63,678 nt of DNA from the NCBI RefSeq assembly GCF_000308415.1, contig NZ_BAFS01000470.1:1-63678 (forward strand), given 5' to 3'. Source of the DNA: Nocardia asiatica NBRC 100129. Lineage in GTDB: Bacteria; Actinomycetota; Actinomycetes; Mycobacteriales; Mycobacteriaceae. The notes under the pieces were generated by a model. That model was not told the origin of the DNA, did no database searches, and was given only the letters and a program-made list of their open reading frames with translations. Numbering within the stretch: the first letter of the stretch is position 1; every line of letters starts with the position of its first letter. This document shows positions 55,725-63,678 of the stretch, one piece after another. The position numbers were made by a program, and so were the translations under genes.

Positions 55725-56102
55725 TCACCGAGGCCGGATACCCACCCGTGAGATCACCAGGTTGCGGCGTCGACCGAGCACGGCACCGGCGGAGCGGTCA
55801 ACCGATGAGTTCTCGCACGGCCGGTCCCCGGCCGTGCAACATCGCCGACTCGGCCCACAGCCACGGCAAGACCGGTCCGCTGTCGCGGTGGCCGCACCCA
55901 CTCGGGCGATCGCCTGAACACCGGGCGCGCTCGGCGCCTCCGGGCAGGTGTCACGTGGGGCCGCGGCCGCGGCCGCCTCGTCCACCAGCGCGGTCTTCCC
56001 GATCCGGGCCGAACCCTGGATGAGAATGCCGCTGCGATCCTCCGGACCATCGATGAGCGCGCCCAGATCCTTCCGCTCGGCTTCTCGCCCGAACAGCGGC
56101 AT
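55725..56102 (-). pseudogene. Truncated AAA/LuxR-type regulator N-terminus
   Basis: 125 residues from ATG 56102 (GAAGGAG nine bases upstream). MPLFGREAERKDLGALIDG then ILIQGSARIGKTALVDEAAA is the start of the ATPase domain of large LuxR (LAL) regulators, with Walker A GSARIGKT. After residue ~60 the sequence turns to unrelated Ala/Arg/Ser-rich text, and no Walker B or LuxR HTH follows. A remnant of about 10 percent of a normal 900-residue gene. Confidence 0.6.
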
Positions 56103-56221
56103 GGTGCGCACTCCTTCACGGCCCGTCCCGGTAGCGGGTCCGCTGCGACCCTACCGAAGCGATCGAAGCCGCTTCCCGCACCGCGCACCCGATGCGGCGG
56201 ACCCTTTTTCTCGTCGCGGCG

Positions 56222-58675
56222 TCAGATCCGCGCGGGGCGAGCTCCGCGGCGCCGTGGGCGCAGCTGGAACAGGCGGTACCAGGCCAGCGCGAGGAAGATG
56301 GCCGCCAGACCGGCGACGACTCCCATATCGAGCAGCCACGTGCCCAGGCTGTGTTTCCACAGTGGGTCGGGTGCGCCTTCGTGCGGTGAGAGAGTGTCGA
56401 GGTCGAGCGTGGCGGCTCCCGCGCCGTAGCCCCAGCGCGACGGCGATATATAGGCCAGCTGTTCCAGCACGGGAGTGCCGGGGAGCCGCACCAGACCGCC
56501 GGTGAGCACCAGCTGTGCCATCGACAGCACGATGAGCAGTGGCAGCGTCTTCTCCGACGTGTCCACCATCACCGAGACCAGCAAGCCCAGGGTCAGCGAC
56601 GCGATGCCGAGCATCGCCATCGCCAAGATCAGCTCCAACTCGGCCGACATGAATATGCCCTTGGGCGGCAGATTCTCACCGAGGGTGCCGATCAAGAACA
56701 ACACCGCCGCCTGAAGGGTAGTGATCACGCCCAGGACCAGGAACTTCGACATCAGGTAGACCCCGGTCGACAGACCCGCCGCGCGTTCTCTGCGATAGAT
56801 CGTCTGCTCTTTGACGATCTCGCGAATCGCGTTGCCGGTGCCGACGAAGCATGCGCCGAATACCAGGATCATCAGCTTGGTCGGGGCATCGGTGTTGGTG
56901 CCCGGCGCCCCGGTGAAACCCTCGCCCGACGGCACCGCGGCGATCAAGCCACCGAGCAGCAACGGCATCACGCCGAGCAGAGCCAGATAACTCCGGTCCG
57001 AGGCGATCACTGCCAGATATCGCCGGCACAGCGTACCGAGCTGGCTGAGCTTGGACTGCGGCGCGGGCGGCGGCGCAGGCGGGTGCACTTCCGCCGGGCC
57101 CACCTCGTCGGTGAGCCCGCCCGCCACGTACTCCTGGAAGCGCGGCGAGGCCCGGAACTCACCGGCCCAGTCGCGGTCGTCCTCACGATCGAACGCCTGG
57201 AACACCTCGGCCCAGCTGCGCTTCCCGAACTGCTGCAACCCCTCCGCGGGCGGCCCGTAATAGGCCAGTCGCCCACCGGGCACCAGAACGAGCAAGCGGT
57301 CACAGAAATCGAGGTTCGCGACACTGTGCGTGACGACGATGACGGTACGCCCGTCGTGCGCCAATTCCGACAGCATCTCCATGACCGTTTTGTCCAGGCC
57401 GGGGTCGAGGCCGGAGGTCGGTTCGTCGAGGAACAACAGCGAGGGTTTGGTCAGCAGCTCCAGCGCCACGCTCACGCGTTTGCGCTGCCCGCCGGAGAGC
57501 TTATCGATGCGGGTATCGGCGTGCCGCGCCAGACCGAGCTCCTCGAGGACCTCGTCGACCCGCTGCTCCCGCTCCTCGCTGCCGGTGTCGCCGGGGAAGC
57601 GCAGTTCGGCCGCGTAGAGCAGGGCGCGCCGCGTCGGCAGCTGACTGTGCAAAATGTCTTCCTGCGGAACCAGCCCGATCCGGTGCCGCAGTTCGTCGTA
57701 ATCGGTGTAGAGGTCGCGTCCGTCGTAACGAACCGTCCCCTCCGTCGCGGGCCGCAGTCCGGTGACCGCGCCGAGCAGCGTCGACTTTCCCGCCCCACTC
57801 GGGCCGATGACGCCCACGAGCGAGCGCTCCGGGATGGGGAAGCTCACGTCGTCGAGCAGCACCTTGCCTTCCGGTGTCCGCACGACGAGGCTCTGCACCG
57901 AAACCGACACGTCGCCGGTGTCTACGAATTCGCGCAATTCGTCGCCGACCAGCCGGAACGTGGTATGCCCCATGCCGATCAAATCGGATTCGGAGAGTTC
58001 GACGGAGTCGGCCCGGGAGCCGTTGACGTAAGTGCCGTTGTGGCTGTCGAGATCGACGATCCGGTACCGGCCGGGGCCGGTCGTCCGCAGTTCGGCGTGA
58101 TGGCGGGAGACCATGAGGTCCGGCACGACGATGTCGTTGTCCGCGGCGCGCCCGATGCGGACTACGCCCGAGGTGATCCGGACGACCGGGCCCGAGGGCG
58201 CCGCCGCGGAGGACGATCGGGAAACCCGCCGGGGCAGGGCCGACTGGAACTCGGTGACCGTCGCTTCATCGTCGAGGTCGTAGCCGGGATCACGAACCAG
58301 CATCGTGTCGCCACCGCCACCGCCATCGGATTCATGGCCGGGCGGTGCTTCCAGCGAGCAGGTCAACTCTTCGCCGTCCACGGCGTGACCGAGCTGGAAC
58401 GTCTCGTCGTGATCGATCACCATTCGCTCGACCCGGTGACCGTCGAAATAGGTGCCGTTGAGGCTGCCCGCGTCCTCGATTTCCCAGCCGCCCGAGCCCC
58501 GCTCCAGCACGGCGTGCAAAGACGATACCCGCGGATCGTTCACCACGATGTCGGCTCCGGCATCGCGACCGACATTGTATGCGCCTCCGGCGCGTAATCG
58601 ATAGACGCGTTCTCGCGTCTGCACCACGAGAACCGGTGCGTCGGGAATTTCCGTGGATGACCGTCCATCCGCCAT
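56222..58675 (-). CDS. FHA-domain ABC transporter (Rv1747-like)
   Basis: 817 residues. Two FHA domains: residues 30-85 (YNVGRDAGADIVVNDPRVSS with LHAVLE and GSLNGTYFDG) and 170-240 (VRIGRAADNDIVVPDLMVSR HHAEL and DSHNGTYVNG). They bind phosphothreonine. ABC domain: Walker A GPSGAGKSTL, LSGGQRKRVS signature, Walker B LLFLDEPTSGLD, and H-loop VVTHS. The C-terminal third has six hydrophobic segments (LALLGVMPLLLGGLIAAV onward) of the ABC2/ABCG type. In M. tuberculosis the homologue Rv1747 is phosphorylated by PknF and linked to export of cell-envelope lipids; that role is inferred here. ATG 58675. Confidence 0.95.
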   Translation of the reverse strand: MADGRSSTEIPDAPVLVVQTRERVYRLRAGGAYNVGRDAGADIVVNDPRVSSLHAVLERGSGGWEIEDAGSLNGTYFDGHRVERMVIDHDETFQLGHAVDGEELTCSLEAPPGHESDGGGGGDTMLVRDPGYDLDDEATVTEFQSALPRRVSRSSSAAAPSGPVVRITSGVVRIGRAADNDIVVPDLMVSRHHAELRTTGPGRYRIVDLDSHNGTYVNGSRADSVELSESDLIGMGHTTFRLVGDELREFVDTGDVSVSVQSLVVRTPEGKVLLDDVSFPIPERSLVGVIGPSGAGKSTLLGAVTGLRPATEGTVRYDGRDLYTDYDELRHRIGLVPQEDILHSQLPTRRALLYAAELRFPGDTGSEEREQRVDEVLEELGLARHADTRIDKLSGGQRKRVSVALELLTKPSLLFLDEPTSGLDPGLDKTVMEMLSELAHDGRTVIVVTHSVANLDFCDRLLVLVPGGRLAYYGPPAEGLQQFGKRSWAEVFQAFDREDDRDWAGEFRASPRFQEYVAGGLTDEVGPAEVHPPAPPPAPQSKLSQLGTLCRRYLAVIASDRSYLALLGVMPLLLGGLIAAVPSGEGFTGAPGTNTDAPTKLMILVFGACFVGTGNAIREIVKEQTIYRRERAAGLSTGVYLMSKFLVLGVITTLQAAVLFLIGTLGENLPPKGIFMSAELELILAMAMLGIASLTLGLLVSVMVDTSEKTLPLLIVLSMAQLVLTGGLVRLPGTPVLEQLAYISPSRWGYGAGAATLDLDTLSPHEGAPDPLWKHSLGTWLLDMGVVAGLAAIFLALAWYRLFQLRPRRRGARPARI

Positions 58676-59127
58676 AGCGCGAGTATACGACTGTGCCGCT
58701 TTGCCGCCGCAATAGTCGGCCCCATTACTTCGTCACGGCCCATACCCACCCCAGGCTTCCCCGATCCCCGGAAAACCATCATGAACTGCACAAATGCGAG
58801 TGAGATCGGAAAACCACCGCCCTCGGACCCACCGGGTATTTCCTGAACCGGCCCTCGATCACATGACACAACGGAAATCAAGGGAAAATTGCAGATTTGA
58901 TCATCATCCGAACAAATGTTTGAACGGGAGATCGAGCTCGGATGGTTTCCGATTCGTTTCCTGTCCCCGCCATGGATTCGGTCACATACGAGCGTCTACG
59001 GCAACGACCGGAAGGACGATGTGCATCGCCTTCTATTTTCACAACGGAGCGGGAACTGCGGCCTTTTCGGTGGTGCTATGACTTACGCGGCACGTCCGGT
59101 GTACCGCAGCGGAGTATTCTACGAGGC
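58676..59127. promoter_or_regulatory. Divergent intergenic region, AT-richer
   Basis: 452 bases between the FHA-ABC exporter and the DMT-type gene. The part 58860-59010 is markedly richer in A/T than the rest of the window. TATTCT at 59115-59120 is a good -10 box, seven bases before the GTG at 59128, so that gene may be leaderless. Short open frames here show no coding character. Confidence 0.4.
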
Positions 59128-60051
59128 GTGCCCTCCTCAGAGGTCGCCGTCGTTTTCGCCCTGAGCGCGGCCGTGTGTATAGCGCTCGGCGCGGTGATCC
59201 GCCAGCGTGCCGCCGCACGAACTGCCGACACGCCCGATTCGGTCATGGGCGGCCTGCTCCGCTCCCCCGATTGGTGGCTGGGGACGTTCGTCGGCTTCGG
59301 CGGGTTCGCCTTTCAGGCAGCCGCCTTGGGTCGAGGCGCGCTGATGCTGGTGCAGCCCTTGCTGGTGCTGTCGCTGTTGTTCGTGTTGCCACTGGGCGCG
59401 TGGCTCAACGGGCGGTCGGTATCAGCTGCCGACTGGGCATGGGCGCTGGCGTTGACCGCAGGCGTGGCGATCCTGGTGATCGTCGGCGATCCCCGTCCTG
59501 GCCAGCCACACGCCGAAGCGTTGCACTGGGTCATCGTGGGGCTCATCGCCGTACCCGTGTTCACCGCTGTGCTGCTCTGCGCCCGCGCCTGGCCCGGCCC
59601 GCGGCGAGCGGTACTGCTGGCCTTGGTCTCCGGTGCGCTGTTCGGGCTCGCCGCCGTACTCGTCAAGGGCGTGCTCGCCACCGCGGACCGGGGCGCGAAC
59701 TCCGTCTTGACCTCGGCCGAGACGTACGCGCTGATTGTCGTCGGCCTCACCGCCACGGTGGTGCAGCAGTACTCGTATCAGGCCGGAAGTCTGCACGCGT
59801 CGTTCCCGGCGGCGACGGTCGTCGAACCGGTGGTGGTCGGCGCACTGGGCTTCCTGGCGCTCGGCGAGTACCTGGACGTGGACGTCGCGCTGGTCGCACT
59901 GCTGGTAGTCGCGCTCGCGATCGTGATAGTCGCGACGGTCGCGCTCGCGCGCAGCAAGAGCGCCGACCCCATCCCGGCCACCAGCAGCCCGCCGCACCGC
60001 ACGCCACAGTGGGGCCGGTCGTCGACTCGGTTTCGCAGCGACCGCTCATAG
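59128..60051 (+). CDS. DMT-superfamily (EamA-like) membrane protein
   Basis: 307 residues with nine or ten hydrophobic segments: VAVVFALSAAVCIALGAVIR, WWLGTFVGFGGFAFQAAALG, LMLVQPLLVLSLLFVLPLGA, WALALTAGVAILVIV, and PVVVGALGFLALGEYLDVDV near the end. QAAALGRGALMLVQPLL and FPAATVVEPVVVGALGF are matching halves of an inverted repeat, typical of DMT transporters of the NIPA/EamA type. Substrate unknown. GTG 59128 is chosen as the first codon after a plausible -10 box; upstream in-frame starts would add non-hydrophobic residues. Confidence 0.82.
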   Translation: MPSSEVAVVFALSAAVCIALGAVIRQRAAARTADTPDSVMGGLLRSPDWWLGTFVGFGGFAFQAAALGRGALMLVQPLLVLSLLFVLPLGAWLNGRSVSAADWAWALALTAGVAILVIVGDPRPGQPHAEALHWVIVGLIAVPVFTAVLLCARAWPGPRRAVLLALVSGALFGLAAVLVKGVLATADRGANSVLTSAETYALIVVGLTATVVQQYSYQAGSLHASFPAATVVEPVVVGALGFLALGEYLDVDVALVALLVVALAIVIVATVALARSKSADPIPATSSPPHRTPQWGRSSTRFRSDRS

Positions 60052-60125
60052 CACTGGGAAGCCACCGCCGCCGAGGTCGTTGCCGACAACATCGACGCGG
60101 ATGGAGTGTTCCGCGGTATCTCGGT

Positions 60126-60686
60126 TCAGGAGCCCGGCTCACTCTGGGGTTCGAACTTGGCAACCAGCCAGACTCTCTTGATCTCCCCTTCGGGGTTCTC
60201 GAAGTACGACTTCACTTCATCGTCGGCATCCAGGAAACCGCTGATTGTCACCAGGTATTCGGTGCCGTCGACCCGGACGATGTCGTTCTCGTGGACCACC
60301 GGGGGTCTCACCACATCAGCGACGTCGCCGGGCTGGTTGGGCGTCTCGTCGTGACGGAAACGCAGGGTGAAGGTGTGGTCGAATCCCTCGTCCCGGAAGT
60401 CGACGGTGACCTTCAGGAAGGCCGAGAACTGGTTGTGGGGCAGATGAATGCGACGGTTGTAGTGGGTGAAGATGCCGAGCCTGAAGTTCTGGCCGTCGAG
60501 CCTCGCGTCGACATCGGTGAGGCCGGTGAAGTCGTAGCCGCTCTTGTCCTCGTCCTCGCCGCTGCCCCATCTGATACTCGATTTGATGCCCGTGCTCGAC
60601 CGTACCCCCGGCTGCCGCAAACCCTCGAATTGCGACTCGTCCACACTGACGCGCGTCCAAATACCCTTGGTATCGACTTTTCCCAT
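60126..60686 (-). CDS. Choice-of-anchor K domain protein
   Basis: 186 residues, no signal peptide or anchor. KSSIRWGSG, SGYDFTGLTDVDARLDGQNF, RLGIFTHYNRRIHLP, LRFRHDETPN and YLVTISGFLDADDE are the conserved stretches of the choice-of-anchor K beta-sandwich domain, usually found in extracellular proteins with a sorting anchor. Here both the export signal and anchor are missing. ATG 60686 has AAGGGGG ten bases upstream. The gene lies 113 bases downstream of a membrane-protein gene on the same strand? No: it lies beyond that gene's stop at 60869 and may be co-transcribed with it. Confidence 0.75.
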   Translation of the reverse strand: MGKVDTKGIWTRVSVDESQFEGLRQPGVRSSTGIKSSIRWGSGEDEDKSGYDFTGLTDVDARLDGQNFRLGIFTHYNRRIHLPHNQFSAFLKVTVDFRDEGFDHTFTLRFRHDETPNQPGDVADVVRPPVVHENDIVRVDGTEYLVTISGFLDADDEVKSYFENPEGEIKRVWLVAKFEPQSEPGS

Positions 60687-60868
60687 GACAGATGTGCCCC
60701 CTTGTTCCGGTCCGACCGACGAACTGTCCATCCACCGCATCACCAAGCATGCCCTACGAAGGACGACTTGTCATCGAAATCAATTGCGCGCCAGTGTATT
60801 TGCTGCACAGATGCCTGACGAACGCGCTGACAGTCGCCGGGGGGTAAGCGCGGGCACCAGCCGGGTGT

Positions 60869-62755
60869 TCAGTGGTTGGGGTCGGCGGGGGTTCGTTGTG
60901 GCCGCCGCTGACGGAAGGTTCCTTCCGTTGTCTCGGGTTGGGAGTAACCGAGCCCGTTGATACGCCTTTTGCCCGCCGCGGGCTGTGGTGCGCGGATGCG
61001 AGCGCCCCTGCGCTGCCAGTTCCAGACGAGCACAAGATCGGTGTGCTCGTTGAGCACTCGTACCAGGATGCGGATTTGATCGAGGTCGATGCCTGCCGGT
61101 ACGAGGTGTTGGAACTGCCTGCTCGCCGGTTCCGTGGGGGTGCGCGGGTCGACTTGGCCGGGCGGAAAGGCGATGAGCAAGTCGGTTGCCGTTCGGACGC
61201 CGAGTTGACGCAACTTCACGCGGGTCTTGGTGCCGGCGCGAACGCCTGGGCCGAGGCTTCCGCTGAGTTGCGCGGTCCAGCTCGGGTCTTCGGCGCCGGG
61301 TTCGGCTGCCCGCTTGTTGTCGTGACGCAACGACTGCCTGCGTTCGCGCCGCGTCACTTCGCTGTGGTCGAGATGGATGTAGAGCTGGGCCTGGTCGATC
61401 CAATCCACCAGCCGGCCCAGCGGGACACGTGTGTGGAGAATGACGTCGACGAGATTCGCCGTCACCAGACTCTGCATGTCTTCGATGCCTTCTTCGATGA
61501 GCCGGGATTCGTACCACACGTTCAGGCCGTCGATTTGATTGAGCGGATAGTCCGGTGTGAGTTGGGGCACCGCGGCGCGCAGGGCAATAGCCACGGTCCG
61601 GTGCAGCGCGTAGATGCCGACGATCGGAAAAGCGCCGACGACGAAGGCGATCGCCGATTGAACGCCGCCTTCGAAGCTGTCGAGCAGTTGGTACAGCGGC
61701 ACCAAGGTGGTGAAGACGACGATGATCCGCAGCAGGGCGGAGGCATACGCGCTCGGTCTCAGATCGCTCTGGAAGAAGCGCCGGATCAGGCTCTGCACGG
61801 TGAACGCGTAAGCCCCGAGAAAACCGAACTTGAGAATGTCCCACACCGTGGTGGGGTTCACGACGAAGTTCAGATCCCACAGGGTCGCTGTCCAGCATGT
61901 CGCGAAGGCGATCGTGGCGAGAAAGACGGGAAAAAGGGTTTCGGTCTTGACCGCGAAGTCGGATCCGCCCGCGGAGGACACGGCGCGTCCGTAGTAGGCG
62001 TTGAACTTCTGCCGGTAGATATTGTGATCCTCCTCTTGGAGATAGCCGCCGTCCGCGAGCCATTCCTCATAGAATTCGGAGGATCGCGGCGGTCGGGGCA
62101 GGTATTTCCGATCGTCTACGGCCAGGCGGTGAAGGTTGATGACATACTCGCTCCACAAGGCGCTCGCACGCTGCCCCAGAAATCGGACATACAACCAGCT
62201 GGGAAGAAAGGAAAGCACCCAGACGATGAAGATCCGCAATACTCCGGCGGACACATCGTGTGCCGAACTCTGACGCTCGATCCCGCCCCATACCGTGAGG
62301 AAGGCGAACACGATCGGGACGACGATCAGCACATTCATCAATCCCAGAACGACCTTGCGGCTGAACCACCCCGACGACCGGCTCACCGCCATCGCATGGC
62401 CGGTGGGCGTGCGGCCGTCGGCGGCGTCGGCGACACCTTGCGTCAAGGACAGGAGCGACTCTCTCGCGTGCGGGTGCTCGTGCAGCGTCTGACGCAAGTG
62501 CTGCGCGAGACGACTACGAGCACCTCTGCTGTTCGAGGCCTGGACGAGGCGGCTGAGCACGGGGTCCCTTCGGAACAGTTCGCCGAGCTCGGCCGAGATG
62601 GCATGGGCCACCCGGTCGTTCTCGGTGAGAAATCGCGCGACCCGGAGGCGGTAGACCCGGCCGTTCTGCCATTGCGGTTCCGAGCAACGCGATGCCATCG
62701 TGAGGGCGCCGGAAAGGTCCTTTGCCAAGATGTGTGTTCGCGCTGTGGCGTCCAT
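60869..62755 (-). CDS. Multi-pass membrane protein of unknown function
   Basis: 628 residues. The N-terminal ~165 residues are soluble and helical (LFRRDPVLSRLVQASNSRGA). There are two transmembrane helices at about 180-245 (MNVLIVVPIVFAFLTVWGGI; IFIVWVLSFLPSWLYVRFLG), an insertion, then four more at about 310-435 (LFPVFLATIAFATCWTATLW; LLRIIVVFTTLVPLYQLLDS; AIAFVVGAFPIVGIYALHRT). The C-terminal ~190 residues are soluble; TKTRVKLRQLGVRTATDLLI resembles a helix-hairpin-helix-type segment that senses or binds a partner. I do not recognise the family. ATG 62755 has GGAGGAGAT directly upstream. Confidence 0.75.
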   Translation of the reverse strand: MDATARTHILAKDLSGALTMASRCSEPQWQNGRVYRLRVARFLTENDRVAHAISAELGELFRRDPVLSRLVQASNSRGARSRLAQHLRQTLHEHPHARESLLSLTQGVADAADGRTPTGHAMAVSRSSGWFSRKVVLGLMNVLIVVPIVFAFLTVWGGIERQSSAHDVSAGVLRIFIVWVLSFLPSWLYVRFLGQRASALWSEYVINLHRLAVDDRKYLPRPPRSSEFYEEWLADGGYLQEEDHNIYRQKFNAYYGRAVSSAGGSDFAVKTETLFPVFLATIAFATCWTATLWDLNFVVNPTTVWDILKFGFLGAYAFTVQSLIRRFFQSDLRPSAYASALLRIIVVFTTLVPLYQLLDSFEGGVQSAIAFVVGAFPIVGIYALHRTVAIALRAAVPQLTPDYPLNQIDGLNVWYESRLIEEGIEDMQSLVTANLVDVILHTRVPLGRLVDWIDQAQLYIHLDHSEVTRRERRQSLRHDNKRAAEPGAEDPSWTAQLSGSLGPGVRAGTKTRVKLRQLGVRTATDLLIAFPPGQVDPRTPTEPASRQFQHLVPAGIDLDQIRILVRVLNEHTDLVLVWNWQRRGARIRAPQPAAGKRRINGLGYSQPETTEGTFRQRRPQRTPADPNH

Positions 62756-63205
62756 ATCTCCTCCGATGAGCGTTCCGGTCCCGTCGAGATGGTCCCGTCT
62801 CTCGTGGTCAGATCGGAGAATAGGTTCAGCATTCCACTCGGTAACGAGTAGTTCACTACGCATTCCAACGCTGGCGCTTCGCGCCGTACCGTTGATAAGC
62901 ACCCGGTACACCTGATCCGTCTCGATAAGGCCGCGTATGAACGAGGGTTCGGCTGCGCTACGCTGGTCATCTCACTCCATTACGGTGCCGCTCAACTGTC
63001 GATGAATCGCCTTACGATTGCGTACCGTCCGACAGCCGGGGAATGAGTACCGGACTACCTCATTCGAATCGGAATCGATCCAGTGCTTCGACACTAGTGT
63101 GCTGAATGTAAGCTGATGCTGCGAATTCATGAGCCGACCGGTTCGCTGAGTTCTCGAAATCATCGAGAATCGGAACGCCGGGGTTCCGCCGAAAGGAGTA
63201 ATGCA
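62756..63205. promoter_or_regulatory. Divergent region with two inverted repeats
   Basis: 450 bases between the membrane-protein gene and the LysM gene. TTCTCGA (63151-63157) and TCGAGAA (63163-63169) are perfect seven-base arms five bases apart. GGAAC (63172-63176) and GTTCC (63183-63187) form a second inverted repeat just before the AAGGAG of the LysM gene. They may be an operator and a leader hairpin. The rest is AT-richer with no coding signal. Confidence 0.45.
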
Positions 63206-63678
63206 ATGATCAACACTCACACTGTCGTCGCAGGAGATACTCTGTCGGCGATCGCCAAACGATTCTATGGGCAAGCGGCGCTTTTCGAGTTGATCGCCGT
63301 CGCCAGCGGGGTTCCGGATCCCGATTCGATACGTATCGGGACGGTACTGATCATCCCCGAGGTGAGCCGCAAACACACGGTGCGAGCCGGCGAAACCCTC
63401 TCCGGCTTGGCCGGGCATTTCTATCGCCCGCAGAATTCACACCTGTTCCCGCTGATCGCCGCCGCGAACGGGATCAGCGATCCCGACGAAATCCACGTCG
63501 GACAGGTGCTGATCATCCCTGGCATCGCGTACAAGGTCGTCTCCGGCGACACTCTGTCCAAGCTCGCGAAGCGCTTCTACGGCAACGCGGCGCTGTTCCC
63601 GCTGATCGCGGACGCGAACGAGATCGCGAACCCCGACGTCATCCACGTCGGCCAAGAACTGATCATCCCCCCGAAGAG
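63206..63678 (+). CDS. Multi-LysM protein, N-terminal part only
   Basis: 157 residues before the window ends; the frame is still open. Three LysM repeats of about 50 residues: HTVVAGDTLSAIAKRFYGQA, then HTVRAGETLSGLAGHFYRPQ, then YKVVSGDTLSKLAKRFYGNA, each closing with IxVGxxLIIP. There is no signal peptide: the first LysM begins at residue 5. LysM proteins of this form occur in the cytosol of bacteria and in phage-tail-like particles. ATG 63206 has AAGGAG seven bases upstream. Confidence 0.9.
   Translation, partial: MINTHTVVAGDTLSAIAKRFYGQAALFELIAVASGVPDPDSIRIGTVLIIPEVSRKHTVRAGETLSGLAGHFYRPQNSHLFPLIAAANGISDPDEIHVGQVLIIPGIAYKVVSGDTLSKLAKRFYGNAALFPLIADANEIANPDVIHVGQELIIPPK

Noticed and set aside
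58864..59081. Short frame in the exporter/DMT gap (MTQRKSRENC...)
   Set aside because: Codon use is unlike the genes of the window and no homologous motif is visible; more likely promoter DNA.

Overview
High-GC actinobacterial DNA, most likely from Nocardia or a close relative in the Mycobacteriales. I infer this from the gene set: an ECF41/SigJ-type sigma factor, a Rv1747-like FHA-ABC exporter, an actinobacterial QcrB paralogue with a CRP/GlxR-type site, many GTG starts and apparently leaderless genes, and a type VII secretion (ESX/WXG100) effector operon. No rRNA, tRNA or CRISPR array was seen.

Layout. 1-3.6 kb: the cut-off end of a HAMP-array sensor kinase and, divergently, a STAND NTPase with TPRs. 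3.6-9.9 kb: decayed genes (DJ-1/PfpI tail, frameshifted helical-repeat gene, Tn3 transposase remnant, tyrosine recombinase remnant) around a catabolic-looking SDR/MBL-fold/esterase group with a divergent TetR. 10-22.9 kb: a metabolic and regulatory stretch. It holds an orphan qcrB with a small overlapping gene, an ECF41 sigma factor facing a flavin reductase and a SnoaL-like gene, a PhyH oxygenase under a palindromic operator, a SMI1/KNR4-like gene, an AraC regulator beside a P450 without the ExxR arginine, a VOC protein, an NmrA/HxlR divergent pair and a TetR/oxidoreductase divergent pair.

22.98-50.1 kb is the exceptional part. A three-gene minus-strand operon encodes an uncharacterised protein, a WXG100-type protein and an uninterrupted 8037-codon gene. 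The giant protein is a chain of apparently complete modules: an ESX-substrate-like N-terminus, a Gly-rich linker, a SecA-like motor, a papain-like deamidase-type toxin domain, a large unidentified helical module, a degenerate HD-like region, a GT4 glycosyltransferase, two whole TetR regulators, a kinase-like remnant plus an HEFVH metallopeptidase, six tandem XRE repeats, a sigma-70-like module, an NlpC/P60-like domain, two DUF1023-like hydrolases and a degenerate GDPD-like end. Seven copies of G(F/Y/L)IG(S/N)RP, and an eighth eroded one, sit at module borders. Their codons differ, so the conservation is at protein level. I think this is the undescribed system in the window.

50.3-63.7 kb: a K+ channel, an HxlR/MFS divergent pair, an M15-type peptidase, a type-II-like long GAPDH, a truncated AAA/LuxR gene, the FHA-ABC exporter, a DMT-type membrane protein, a choice-of-anchor K protein, a multi-pass membrane protein and a cut-off LysM protein without a signal peptide. 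Function names rest on motifs read by eye. Module borders in the giant protein are approximate to some tens of residues.
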